Positions 9,568 through 18,049 of a stretch of 64,000 bases of DNA are shown piece after piece (the first letter of the stretch is position 1; each line of letters opens with the position of its first letter). The DNA comes from Pseudoclavibacter caeni (GTDB lineage: Bacteria; Actinomycetota; Actinomycetes; Actinomycetales; Microbacteriaceae): NCBI RefSeq assembly GCF_008831125.1, contig NZ_WBKA01000001.1, forward strand, positions 372,001 to 436,000, written 5' to 3'. Below the pieces are notes generated by a model, which searched no databases, had not been told where the DNA came from, and saw only the letters and a list, made by a program, of their open reading frames with translations. A program made the translations under genes and the position numbers.

Positions 9568-9577
9568 GAGGAACGGC

Positions 9578-10777
9578 ATGAGCGCGGACGAGCAGCGGGC
9601 GAGGGCCGCGACACCGGCCGGCGGCCGCGCCGAGGACGTGCGCGCGGACGTCGCCGTCATCGGCCTGGGCACGATGGGATCGATGGCCCTGTGGCGGATC
9701 GCCCGCCTCGGCGAGCCGAGCGTCGTGGGCGTCGAGCAGTACGGGGTCGCCCACAGCCACGGATCGTTCACCGGCGAGTCGCGTCTGTTCCGCACCGCCT
9801 ACCACGAGGGCACCCGGTACGTGCCCACCCTGCTGCGGGCCCGGGAGCTCTGGCACGAGCTCGAGGCCGAGAGCGGCCGCCGTCTGCTGCTGCAGGTCGG
9901 CACGCTCTCGATCGGCCATGAGAGCGACACCGACCTCGGCAACGTGCTCGCCAGCGTCCGCGAGTTCGGCCTGCCCCACGAGGTGCTGCGCACGGCCGAT
10001 CTGCGCGAGCGGTACCCACAGCACGCGGTCGGCGACGGGGCAATGGGCGTGCTCGACGTCTACGGCGGAGGGCTGCGCCCCGAGCTGTCGGTGCTCAGCG
10101 CCGTCGAACAGGCGCAGGCGCATGGCGCGACCGTGCTGGCGAACGAGCGGGTGCTCTCCGTCGAGCCCGGCGGCGGGTCGGTGACGGTGACCACCGACCG
10201 GCGCGTGATCACCGCCGGCCGCGTCGTGATCGCCGAGGGCTCCTGGTCACGCCGTCTCTCCTCGGGGCTCGCGAGCACCCTCGTGGTGCAGCCGCTGCCG
10301 CTGATCTGGTTCATGCCCCATCACCTCGACCGGTTCGTCCCCGAGCGCTTTCCCGCCTTCATCCGCGACGAGGGCGGGGTGCACTTCTTCGGCGCCCCCT
10401 CCTTCGACGGCTACAGCGTCAAGGTCACCCCGCGCCGCTTCCATGATCCGGTCGCCGACGTCGCCGACGTGCCGAGCGTCATCGACGCCGAGCGGCTGCG
10501 CGCGATCGGGGTCGCGGCGCAGCGGTTCCTGCCGGATCTCAACCCGGAGCCCGTGCACTGGGGCGTCTTCCACGACGCGTTCACCGCCAACCACGTGCCC
10601 ATCGTCGACATCGCCGCCGACGGCGCGGTGCTCACTCTCGCCGGTTTCAGCGGCCACGGCTTCAAACTCGCCCCGGCCATCGGCGAGATCGCCGCAGAGT
10701 TCGCCACAGACCGCGTCAGCGAGCTCATCGCCGATGACTACGCGATCGCCGCACATCCCAGGATCGCGGAGGGCTGA
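9578..10777 (+). CDS. FAD-dependent amine oxidase, N-methyltryptophan/sarcosine oxidase family
   Basis: 399-residue flavoprotein of the monomeric sarcosine oxidase/SolA family, which oxidises secondary or primary amines to imines and hydrogen peroxide. The dinucleotide site is VIGLGTMGSMA (about residues 29-39). Lys in GYSVKVTPRRF matches the lysine that activates oxygen in the family. The protein has no cysteine at all, so the usual covalent flavin link (a Cys before a Tyr in the C-terminal third) cannot form; the equivalent stretch reads WGVFHDAFTANH. A strong AGGAGG precedes the ATG. It sits directly after the OCD-like gene, so the two probably act together. Substrate (tyramine, another amine or an N-methyl amino acid) is undetermined. 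Confidence 0.8.
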   Translation: MSADEQRARAATPAGGRAEDVRADVAVIGLGTMGSMALWRIARLGEPSVVGVEQYGVAHSHGSFTGESRLFRTAYHEGTRYVPTLLRARELWHELEAESGRRLLLQVGTLSIGHESDTDLGNVLASVREFGLPHEVLRTADLRERYPQHAVGDGAMGVLDVYGGGLRPELSVLSAVEQAQAHGATVLANERVLSVEPGGGSVTVTTDRRVITAGRVVIAEGSWSRRLSSGLASTLVVQPLPLIWFMPHHLDRFVPERFPAFIRDEGGVHFFGAPSFDGYSVKVTPRRFHDPVADVADVPSVIDAERLRAIGVAAQRFLPDLNPEPVHWGVFHDAFTANHVPIVDIAADGAVLTLAGFSGHGFKLAPAIGEIAAEFATDRVSELIADDYAIAAHPRIAEG

Positions 10778-10779
10778 CC

Positions 10780-11757
10780 ATGGGACGGGGCGCGGACGAC
10801 CGGCTGGATCTCGCGATGCTGCTCGATGCCCCGGACGGCCGCTGGGCGGTCAAGGTCTCCAGACCGCACGAGGACCCGACGGTCGTCGACCTGCAGACCC
10901 GGGCGATGGTCTATGCTTCCGCGCACGCGCCGGCCGACGTGCGGCTGTCTCGGGTGCGCTCCGACCGCGCCGGGCGACGGCAGAGCGAGCCGGACGTTGG
11001 CGCGGGGCCGCACCCGCGTGTCCTGCGGGCCATCGAGTACCTGCCCGACGCGCCCATCGGCGACCCGACCGACCCGCGCGGTGTGCTCACCTCGGCCCGC
11101 CTCGCCCGGATCGGCACCGTGTGCGCGGAGGTCGCCGACAGCCTGAAGGGCTTCACCCACCCGGCCGAGGAGCGTCCGATCGTCTGGGATCTGCAGCGCC
11201 TGTCGGTCGCCGCGGGCCTGCTCGAACTCGTCGCCGACGCAGCGCTCGCCCGCCAGATCGAACGGTCGGTGGCCGAGTTCGAGCGGTTCGCGCTGCCCCG
11301 CCCCGCGACGCTGTCGCGCCAGGTGCTTCACGACGATCTCACCCGCTTCAATGTGCTCGCGAACCCGACGGATCCCGGCGTCGTCACCGGCGTGATCGAC
11401 TTCGGCGACACGGTGCGCACCGCCCGGGCGCTGGATCTCGCCGTGGCCGTGGGCAGCATGCTCGATGGCGACGGGCGCGGCTGGGAGCTGGCCGGGCCGA
11501 TGATCGCCAGCCGCAGCCTGGTGCACCCGCTCACCGACGACGAGCTGGCCGTGGTGGCCGTCGCCGCACCGGGGGGACTCGCCCTGAGGGCGCTCATGCA
11601 GGCCCATGCCGCCTCCGTGTCGCCTGACCGCGGCCGCTACCTCGCCTCGCACGCGCCCGCCCTCGCGGCGACGCTGCGCCGCGTGCTGGACATCCCGGTC
11701 GCCGCGCGTGCAGAGGATCTGCGTCATGCCCGCGACACCGCCGTCGCGTGCGGATGA
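10780..11757 (+). CDS. Aminoglycoside-phosphotransferase-fold kinase (hydroxylysine-kinase-like), N-terminally short
   Basis: 325 residues with the kinase-fold core: the nucleotide Lys in GRWAVKVSRP, the catalytic loop LHDDLTRFNVL and the metal motif VIDFGD. Relatives are small-molecule kinases such as hydroxylysine or choline/ethanolamine kinases, often encoded beside class-III aminotransferases that act as phospho-lyases. The family's first 35-40 residues, including most of the SERDQNF-type phosphate loop, are absent; the start GRGADDRLDLAML aligns just after it. The gene may therefore be a 5'-truncated relic. The stop-start gap from the previous gene is only two bases. The adjacent aminotransferase partner is clearly broken, which supports loss of the original pathway. 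Confidence 0.65.
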   Translation: MGRGADDRLDLAMLLDAPDGRWAVKVSRPHEDPTVVDLQTRAMVYASAHAPADVRLSRVRSDRAGRRQSEPDVGAGPHPRVLRAIEYLPDAPIGDPTDPRGVLTSARLARIGTVCAEVADSLKGFTHPAEERPIVWDLQRLSVAAGLLELVADAALARQIERSVAEFERFALPRPATLSRQVLHDDLTRFNVLANPTDPGVVTGVIDFGDTVRTARALDLAVAVGSMLDGDGRGWELAGPMIASRSLVHPLTDDELAVVAVAAPGGLALRALMQAHAASVSPDRGRYLASHAPALAATLRRVLDIPVAARAEDLRHARDTAVACG

Positions 11758-11772
11758 GGGAGGGGGAAGATC

Positions 11773-12771
11773 ATGAGCAGGAGGACGCCGACCGGGGAGG
11801 AGCCCACGGTCGCCTTCATCACAAACGTGCCGCTGGAGCGGCAGCGAGAGGTGCTTCAGCACCGGCTGCGCGGCCTCGCCCGCGTCGTGCGGGTGCCGTC
11901 GTTGGCCGAGGCGCCCGACGCGGTCGCCTGCGTGCTCGAGCCGGATGTCGTGCTGCGTCGTGACGACCTGCGTCAGGCCCCGGACCTGCGCTGGGTCGGG
12001 GTGCCCTCGGTGGCCCTGGACAACATCGACCTGCCCGCGGCGCGCGCCCTCGGCATCGAGGTGTTCAACACACCGGGTGCGAACCGCTGGGAGGCGGCCG
12101 ACCACACCCTCGCGCTCGTGCTCGCCGTGCTGCGCGATCTCCCCGGAGGCGTGCGCACGGTCGGCGAGGACGCCTTCGACATCACCCGCACCCATCCGCT
12201 GCGCATCCGCGGCGCCCGGCTCGGGCTGATCGGCTTCGGCGCCGTGGGCCGCCTCGTCGCCGAGCAAGCGCTCGCCCTCGGCATGAGCGTCCGCGTGCAC
12301 AACCGCAGTGGGGTTCCGGCGGTCTTCGCCGGACGGGTCGAGATCGCCACCGACCTGCCGGCGCTGTTGGGCTGGGCTGACGTGGTGTCGGTGCACGTGC
12401 AGCTCACCCCGGCGACCCGGGGGCTCGTCGGCGAGCAGGAGCTGCAGGAGATGCGGCCGGGCGCCCGCCTGGTGAACACGGCCCGGGCCGGCGTGGTCAG
12501 CCAGCCCGCGCTGCTGGCGGCACTGGACTCCGGGCACCTGACCTGCGCCGGGCTCGACGTGCTCGACACGGGGCAGGAGGAGATGATGCGGGCGCTCGTG
12601 ACGCATCCGCGCACGATCGCCACCCCACACATGGCCTGGTACTCGCCGGAGAGCGCGGTGGGACTGTACGAGTTCACGGGCGGACGGATCGCGGAGCGGA
12701 TGCGTGAGGCAGGCACTCCACCTCAGACGGAGCGACGGACGAGGAGAGGAGCAGGACACGATGGCCGATGA
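11773..12771 (+). CDS. D-isomer-specific 2-hydroxyacid dehydrogenase (first of three)
   Basis: 332-residue NAD(P)-dependent oxidoreductase interconverting a 2-oxo acid and its D-2-hydroxy acid. The cofactor fold has LGLIGFGAVGRLV (about 150-162). The substrate Arg is in NTARAGVVSQ and the catalytic His in TPHMAW. The position usually held by Glu (DVFEPEP-like) reads DVLDTGQEE, a non-standard sequence. The C-terminal tail overlaps the ATG of the broken aminotransferase (12761) by 11 bases, so the genes were once coupled. Substrate unknown; the context suggests an oxo acid derived from amino-acid or amine breakdown. Confidence 0.85.
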   Translation: MSRRTPTGEEPTVAFITNVPLERQREVLQHRLRGLARVVRVPSLAEAPDAVACVLEPDVVLRRDDLRQAPDLRWVGVPSVALDNIDLPAARALGIEVFNTPGANRWEAADHTLALVLAVLRDLPGGVRTVGEDAFDITRTHPLRIRGARLGLIGFGAVGRLVAEQALALGMSVRVHNRSGVPAVFAGRVEIATDLPALLGWADVVSVHVQLTPATRGLVGEQELQEMRPGARLVNTARAGVVSQPALLAALDSGHLTCAGLDVLDTGQEEMMRALVTHPRTIATPHMAWYSPESAVGLYEFTGGRIAERMREAGTPPQTERRTRRGAGHDGR

Positions 12772-13723
12772 GCTGGGAGCACGGGCGCCCGCGACGACGC
12801 CGCCGGTGTGGACCTGCCGGACTGCTACAACAACGTCCCGGTCGTCGGGCACTCGAACCCGCGTGTGCACGATGCGGTGGCGGCCCAGCTCGACCGGCTG
12901 AACACGAACACCCGGTACCTGCAGCGCGGGGTGGTGGAGTACGCTGAGCGGCTGGCCGCGCTGCTGCCGGAGGGCGTCGAGCAGACCATGTTCACCCGCT
13001 CCGGCCCCGAGGCCAACGACCTGGCGCTGCGCGTGGCGCGCGAGGCGACCGGGCACACCGGCGTCCTCGTCACCGCCAACGCCTATCACGGGTGACCGCG
13101 CAGGTCGCCGTCTGCTCCCCGTCGCTCGGGGAGGGCGTGCCGCTCGGCGAGGACGTGAGGCTGCTGACCGCCCCGGACCGGCTGCGGGCGCGCCTGTCGC
13201 CCGAGGGCTTCCGCACCGCCATGCGGGACGCGACGGAGGTGGCGATCGCCGACCTGCGCCGGCACGGATGCGGGGTTGCCGCGCTGCTCGCCGACTTCGG
13301 CCGCCGGGTGCGCTATTTCAACACCTTCGGCGGCAGCAGTATGCCGATCGCCGCGGCGGGCGCGGTGCTCGACGAGCTCGAAGAGCGTGGACTCGTCGCC
13401 CAGGGCGCGCGGAACGGCGACCGCATTCGCGCCGGGCTCGCCCGGGCCACGGCGGGGTTCGAACAAGTCGCCCAGGTCCGCGGCGAGGGCCTGTACATCG
13501 GCGTCGATCTGGTGGAGGACGCCGACGCATTCGCGCCGGCGACCTGGCTGGCCGAGGAGGTGGTCAACCGACTGCGGGAGCGGCACGTCCTCATCTCCTC
13601 CGCGGGCCCCGCGGAAACGTGCTGAAGATCCGGTCACCGCTCGTGTTCACCGACGCCGACCGTCTGCTCACGGAGACGGCGGTCACACTCGACGAGCTCG
13701 CCGCACAGGGGGCGCTGCGATGA
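12761..13723 (+). pseudogene. Class-III aminotransferase / phospho-lyase, decayed
   Basis: Pieces of one PLP-dependent class-III aminotransferase lie in order but in different frames. An N-terminal stub starts at 12761. From about 12805 another frame reads DLPDCYNNVPVVGHSNPR and continues to a stop after AYHG (13095). A third frame covers VRLLTAPDRL to VLISSAGP. After a further shift, VLKIRSPLVFTDADRLL ends at 13723. Between AALLAD and FGRRVRYFNTFGG about 85 residues are missing in frame, which removes the Asp that binds the PLP ring and the PLP-binding Lys. The residues before DLPDCYNN are also deleted. The product cannot be an active enzyme. Relatives pair with the upstream type of kinase. 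Confidence 0.85.
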
Positions 13724-14222
13724 TCGAGCCCGGCATGGCCATGCTCACCGGCGGCCCCAGGGGGATCGGCGCGGCCATCGCCCGAGAGCTGCGCGACGCC
13801 GGGTGGACGCTCGCCCTGGACGCTCGCCCTGGGCGTTCGCGACCCCGCGCGGGTGCCCCACGGACCTGCGCGAGCATCCCCGAGTCGCCGTCGATCGCTG
13901 GGGGGATGCCGCGCGCTCCTGCTCGCCTCGCTGTCCGGCCTGCGCGTGCGCAACGATCGGATCGCCTGCTCGGAGGCGAAGCACGCCGTCGTCGCCCTCG
14001 GGAACACCCTGCGTCGCGAGGGCTGGGACGACGGGGTGCGGGTGTGCACCGTGTGCCCGGGGCTCGTGCACACCGACATGACTGCGGACACGACGAAGGT
14101 GCCGCGTGCGGAGATGACTGCGCCCGAGGACCTCGCACACCTGGCCCGCACGGTCATGGGGCTGCCGAACACCGCGTCCGTGGCGCGTCTGACCGTCAAC
14201 TGCCGGTTCGAGGACGAGTACC
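13720..14222 (+). pseudogene. Short-chain dehydrogenase/reductase, decayed
   Basis: The start (ATG 13720, overlapping the preceding stop) encodes the Rossmann glycine motif TGGPRGIGAAIARELRDAG. At 13806-13831 a 13-bp tandem duplication (GACGCTCGCCCTG twice) shifts the frame. A second shift occurs around 13855, and roughly 60-70 residues are missing before LLLASLSGLRVRNDRI. The catalytic YxxxK reads CSEAK, so the active-site Tyr has become Cys. The C-terminal part (VCTVCPGLVHTDM to CRFEDEY) is well preserved. This is a relic of an NAD(P)-dependent alcohol or aldehyde reductase that belonged to the same operon as the kinase and aminotransferase. Confidence 0.8.
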
Positions 14223-14520
14223 GATCCCGGCCTCCCGCGCAGCGCCGCGGGAGGCTGCGGCGCCGTCCCGCGGTCGAGGCCCGACCACGCTTGGCACGGC
14301 GCGCGTGTTTCCAGCGTGTGAACGGGCCGGGACGGGGCACATCGGCCGTCTGACAGGGGAGACGGGGGCTCGCGCGCGGCGGGGCGCGGGTCAGGAAGCG
14401 TGATTGGAACACAAGGGAGACACCCGGGTCATCGAACGGAAATCGGCGAGAAACACACCGCCCATACTCTGCAGGGAAATCGATGGAATCGACCTGGTGG
14501 TTTGGTGGGAAGGGATTCGG

Positions 14521-15306
14521 ATGGCAGTTCTCGACGCAGTCGCACCGCAGGAGGCGACGCATCTCGGCGTCGACCTGGAGCACATCTCGAAGCGGTTCGG
14601 TGATCACACCGTGCTCGACGACGTGTCGCTCCACGTCGATCCGGGGAGCGTCACAGCGATGATCGGTCCCTCGGGTGCGGGCAAGAGCACCTTCCTCCGC
14701 TGCATCAACCTGCTGGAGCGGCCGGACTCAGGCATCATCAGGGTCGACAATCACGAGATCGTCACCGGGCGTCGTATCCCGGCACGTGAGCTCACCGCCC
14801 TGCGCCGCACTGTGGGCATGGTCTTCCAGTCGTTCAACCTGTTCCCGAACATGACGGTGCTGCGCAACGTCAGCTTCCCGCAGGAGAAGATCCTCGGACG
14901 CAGTCGGGAGGAGGCGGACGCCCGGTCGCTCGCCCTGCTCGACCGCGTGGGGCTCAAAGACAAGGCGAGCAGCCACCCGGCCCGCTGCTCCGGTGGCCAG
15001 CAGCAGCGCATCGCGATCGCGCGGGCTCTGGCGCTCAGCCCGAGCATCATGCTCTTCGACGAGCCGACCAGCGCGCTCGACCCCGAGCTCGGTCTCGAGG
15101 TGCTCGCGGTGATGCGCGAGCTCGCCGAGGAGGGCATGACGATGATCGTGGTCACCCATGAGATGTCGTTCGCCCGGGACGTCTCTGACCACCTGGTCGT
15201 GATGGCTGACTGCCACATCATCGAGCAGGGTGACCCACACGAGATCATGACCGACCCGAAGGAGGAGCGCACGAAGCGCTTCCTCCGCGCGGTGCTGGAG
15301 CGCTGA
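14521..15306 (+). CDS. ABC transporter ATPase, polar amino-acid type
   Basis: 261-residue ATPase that energises import through the two permeases encoded next. Walker A is GPSGAGKST (49-57), the Q-loop is [14 protein letters not shown], Walker B is [14 protein letters not shown], and the switch His is in VVTHEM. The signature reads CSGGQQQR where the family normally has LSGGQQQR, an unusual substitution. The ATG at 14521 follows AAGGGATTCGG; longer in-frame starts exist upstream but encode unconserved sequence. It leads a compact operon: the next permease starts one base after the stop. A TACTCT box at 14465-14470 may be the -10 of the operon promoter. Confidence 0.93.
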   Translation: MAVLDAVAPQEATHLGVDLEHISKRFGDHTVLDDVSLHVDPGSVTAMIGPSGAGKSTFLRCINLLERPDSGIIRVDNHEIVTGRRIPARELTALRRTVGMVFQSFNLFPNMTVLRNVSFPQEKILGRSREEADARSLALLDRVGLKDKASSHPARCSGGQQQRIAIARALALSPSIMLFDEPTSALDPELGLEVLAVMRELAEEGMTMIVVTHEMSFARDVSDHLVVMADCHIIEQGDPHEIMTDPKEERTKRFLRAVLER

Positions 15307-15307
15307 C

Positions 15308-15946
15308 ATGCTCGCGCTCAAGGCCGTCCTGCTCGGACTCCCGCTGACGCTGCTCATCGCGGCGGCGTCGTTCGCCATCGGCCTCGTCCTGGCGATCCCC
15401 GTGACGATCGGGCTGCGCAGCCGGTTCGCCCCGCTGCGCTGGCTGGTGCGCCTGCTCGTGGACTTCATCCGCGGCATCCCGATCATCGTGTGGCTGTTCA
15501 TCATCTTCTTCGGCGTCGTGATCGGCACCTTCCGGTTCAAACCGGTGCAGGCAGCGATCGTGGGCTTCTCGATCATCTCGGCCGCCTACCTCGCCGAGAT
15601 CATCCGTGGTGGCATCCAGTCGGTGCACTTCGGTCAGTGGGAGGCCGGTGAGGCACTCGGCCTGCCCCGGTCGACGACCTTCCTGCGGGTCATCGTGCCA
15701 CAGGCGCTGCGGATCACCTCGCCGTCGGTGGCCACATACTTCATCGGCTTGCTGAAAGACTCCTCGATCGCCTCGACGATCGGCGTGACCGAGATGGTCT
15801 ACTACTCGATGAACTACGCCAGGCAGAACCCCGGCGCCGACGCGCTGACCCCGTTCTTCATCGCCGCGATCGTCTACATCGTCATCAGCGTGCCGCTGGC
15901 CGTCGTCGCCCGTCGACTGGACGCCCGGCTGCGGAAGGAGGCCTGA
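15308..15946 (+). CDS. Polar amino-acid ABC transporter permease 1
   Basis: 212-residue inner-membrane permease of the HisMQ/GlnP family with about five spans. The cytoplasmic coupling loop (GGIQSVHFGQWEAGEALGLP followed by RSTTFLRVIVPQALR) fits the EAA motif that docks to the ATPase. It starts one base after the ATPase stop. It forms a heterodimer with the permease that begins at 15950. The product has no obvious fused binding domain, so the importer uses the separate lipoprotein encoded downstream. Confidence 0.92.
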   Translation: MLALKAVLLGLPLTLLIAAASFAIGLVLAIPVTIGLRSRFAPLRWLVRLLVDFIRGIPIIVWLFIIFFGVVIGTFRFKPVQAAIVGFSIISAAYLAEIIRGGIQSVHFGQWEAGEALGLPRSTTFLRVIVPQALRITSPSVATYFIGLLKDSSIASTIGVTEMVYYSMNYARQNPGADALTPFFIAAIVYIVISVPLAVVARRLDARLRKEA

Positions 15947-15949
15947 CCC

Positions 15950-16594
15950 ATGGACATCAGCCAGTACCTGCCGAGGTTCTTGCAGGGGTTGGGGCTCAGC
16001 CTCCAGATCACGGTCGTGTCGGTGCTCGCTGGGTTCGTGCTCGGCCTGTTGCTCGCCCTCATGACGATGAGCCGCACCCGGTGGCTCACCTGGCCCGGCA
16101 TCGCGATCGTGGAACTCGGTCGCGGCACCCCGGCGCTCGTGATGCTCTACATCGTCTACTTCGGCCTGCCCGCAGTGCAGATCATGCTCGACAACACGAT
16201 TGCCGCGATGATCGCGTTGACGACCACCACCGGCGCGTACGCCGCGGAGATGATCCGAGCCGGACTGCAGTCGGTGCCGCGCGGCCAGGTGGAAGCCGCA
16301 CACGCCCTCGGGCTCGAGCCGCGCACGGTGCTCGGCCGGGTCGTGATCCCCCAGGGGATGCGCAGCGCGATCCCGTCGCTGATGGGCCTGGCCATCCAGA
16401 TGTTCCAGGCCACGTCGCTGGCCTACTCGATCGCCGTGCCTGAGCTGATGAGCGCCGCCTACCAGGTCGGCAACGCCACGTTCCAGTACCTGACGGTGTT
16501 CCTCTTCGCAGGGCTGATCTACGCGGCCGTCTCGGTGCCCACCACGTGGGCCACCGTCTGGATCGAACGACGGATGAACCGCAACTACGCCTGA
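15950..16594 (+). CDS. Polar amino-acid ABC transporter permease 2
   Basis: 214 residues, about five membrane spans, same family as the preceding permease. The EAA loop reads AGLQSVPRGQVEAAHALGLE then VVIPQGMRSAIPS. The start is three bases after the previous stop, with GGAAGGAGG immediately upstream. Two different permease subunits with one ATPase and one binding protein make a complete importer. The amino acid carried cannot be read from the permeases; the downstream D-amino-acid dehydrogenase and racemase suggest an amino acid handled by those enzymes. Confidence 0.92.
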   Translation: MDISQYLPRFLQGLGLSLQITVVSVLAGFVLGLLLALMTMSRTRWLTWPGIAIVELGRGTPALVMLYIVYFGLPAVQIMLDNTIAAMIALTTTTGAYAAEMIRAGLQSVPRGQVEAAHALGLEPRTVLGRVVIPQGMRSAIPSLMGLAIQMFQATSLAYSIAVPELMSAAYQVGNATFQYLTVFLFAGLIYAAVSVPTTWATVWIERRMNRNYA

Positions 16595-16658
16595 CTCGGG
16601 ACACCGGGCGGGACCTCCCGCGCCGCGGGGGAGACCACGAAGGAGAAGGAGACCAGAG

Positions 16659-17531
16659 ATGAACACGAAGCACACCCGCATCATCGCGGCCATCGGCATC
16701 ATCGGCGTCGCCGGCGCCGGGCTCGTCGGCTGCTCCAGCGACAGCGGCTCGTCGACCAGATCCGACTGCACGCCGAAACACAGCGACATCAGCACGGTGG
16801 CCTCGGGCACGTTCACGGTCGGCGTCACGGACCTGCCACCGTTCAGCCAGAACGTCAGCGGAGGCGACCCGACCGGCCTCGACATCGACATCGTCAAGAA
16901 GATCGCCGATATGGAGTGCCTGGACATCGAGTTCAAGGAGGCCACCTACGCCAACTCGATCCCGATGATCAGCCAGCAGCAGGCGATCGACGTCACCACC
17001 GGCGCCTGGTACCCGACCGCCGAGCGCAACGAGGTCGTCGACTTCGCCGGGCCTATGTACACCGACTCGATGTCGATCGTCTCGAAGACCGGGATCAAGA
17101 GTGTCTCGGAGCTTGAGTCCCTCGACAGCGTCGGTACGGTCGACGGCTACCTGTGGACGGAGGACCTCAAGACGCTGCTCGGCGACAAGCTCAAGACGTA
17201 TCAGAGCTCGGTCGAGCTGCAGCAGGACATTCTCAACGGGCGCCTGGACGCCGGCGTCGACTCCTACGGCACCCAGGTCTACGAGTACAAGGACCAGAGC
17301 GGCTACCAGGTCGAGATCACCGAGGCCGACGACCGGGTGATCGCGAGCGTCGAGCCCGCGCAGACGGTGCTGCCGCTGAAGAAGGGAAACGACAGCCTCA
17401 AGACGGCGCTCGATGAGGATCTCGAGTCCATGCGCGAGGACGGCACCCTGGCCGACCTGGTCAAGGGCGCCGGGCTCGACCCGAGCATCGTCGTGCCAGC
17501 CGAGACCGAGCTGAAGATCATCGGGGCCTGA
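16659..17531 (+). CDS. Amino-acid ABC transporter substrate-binding lipoprotein
   Basis: 290-residue extracellular lipoprotein of solute-binding family 3. The signal peptide is IIAAIGIIGVAGAGLVGC, with lipid attached at Cys28 or thereabouts, followed by a serine-rich spacer. The ligand-binding fold starts at FTVGVTDLPPFSQ and includes the GDPTGLDIDIVKKIA element. AGKEAA-type residues are replaced by FAGPMYTDSMSIV. The ATG is preceded by GAAGGAGAAGGAGACC. A strong hairpin after the gene could protect the 3' end of the upstream transporter mRNA or reduce read-through. Substrate unknown. Confidence 0.9.
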   Translation: MNTKHTRIIAAIGIIGVAGAGLVGCSSDSGSSTRSDCTPKHSDISTVASGTFTVGVTDLPPFSQNVSGGDPTGLDIDIVKKIADMECLDIEFKEATYANSIPMISQQQAIDVTTGAWYPTAERNEVVDFAGPMYTDSMSIVSKTGIKSVSELESLDSVGTVDGYLWTEDLKTLLGDKLKTYQSSVELQQDILNGRLDAGVDSYGTQVYEYKDQSGYQVEITEADDRVIASVEPAQTVLPLKKGNDSLKTALDEDLESMREDGTLADLVKGAGLDPSIVVPAETELKIIGA

Positions 17532-17545
17532 TTCGAGACGGCAGT

Positions 17546-17579
17546 GCGGGGGCGACCGGATGCCGGCGGTCGCCCCCGC
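17546..17579 (+). terminator. Intercistronic hairpin between the binding-protein gene and ridA
   Basis: Perfect 13-bp GC-rich stem (GCGGGGGCGACCG with its complement) and an eight-base loop, 15 bases after the stop. It may be a terminator, or a processing/stability element separating the transporter part from the enzyme part of the operon. Confidence 0.6.
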
Positions 17580-17637
17580 CGCCGGTGCTAGCGCGTCGAC
17601 ACCGACAGCGAGATGGAAAGAGAGGACGGGGTACCGA

Positions 17638-18012
17638 ATGGTGCGGACGATCAATGTGGGATCGAGCGTCGCGGCGTACAGTCACGCGACGGTCAGCGGG
17701 GGACTCGTGTTCACGTCGGGGATGACCCCGCACGACCCTGACACCGGCGCGGTGCGGGGCGAGACGATCGAGGAGCAGACCCGGCTGTCGCTGGCGCTGC
17801 TCGAACGGGTGCTGGCCGCTGCTGGCACCGACACGGCGCACCTGCTGCAGGTGCAGGTCCATCTGGACGACATCGACGCGGATTTCGCCGGGTTCGACCG
17901 TGTCTACAAGGAGATGATCCCCGCCCCGCATCCGCCCAGGGCGACCGTGGGGTCGCATCTGCCCGGTTATCGCATCGAGCTGACCGCCATCGCGGCGCTG
18001 CCGGAGGACTGA
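17638..18012 (+). CDS. RidA-family imine/enamine deaminase
   Basis: 124-residue YjgF/RidA-fold protein, a trimeric cytoplasmic enzyme that hydrolyses reactive 2-imino acids to 2-oxo acids and ammonia. Recognisable features are FTSGMTPHDPDTG near residue 28 and the C-terminal PPRATVGSHLPGYRIELTA, which carries the conserved Arg that binds the substrate carboxylate. It directly precedes a D-amino-acid dehydrogenase, whose product is an imino acid, so the pair makes biochemical sense. The ATG at 17638 follows GAGAGGACGGGG. Confidence 0.88.
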   Translation: MVRTINVGSSVAAYSHATVSGGLVFTSGMTPHDPDTGAVRGETIEEQTRLSLALLERVLAAAGTDTAHLLQVQVHLDDIDADFAGFDRVYKEMIPAPHPPRATVGSHLPGYRIELTAIAALPED

Positions 18013-18049
18013 GACGACCGCGAGATGGCCGAGAAAGAGAGCGAGTGAT

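Noticed and set aside
10738-13089. Long minus-strand open frame across the kinase and hydroxyacid dehydrogenase
   Set aside because: Antisense to recognisable domains, with biased low-information composition and no ribosome site.
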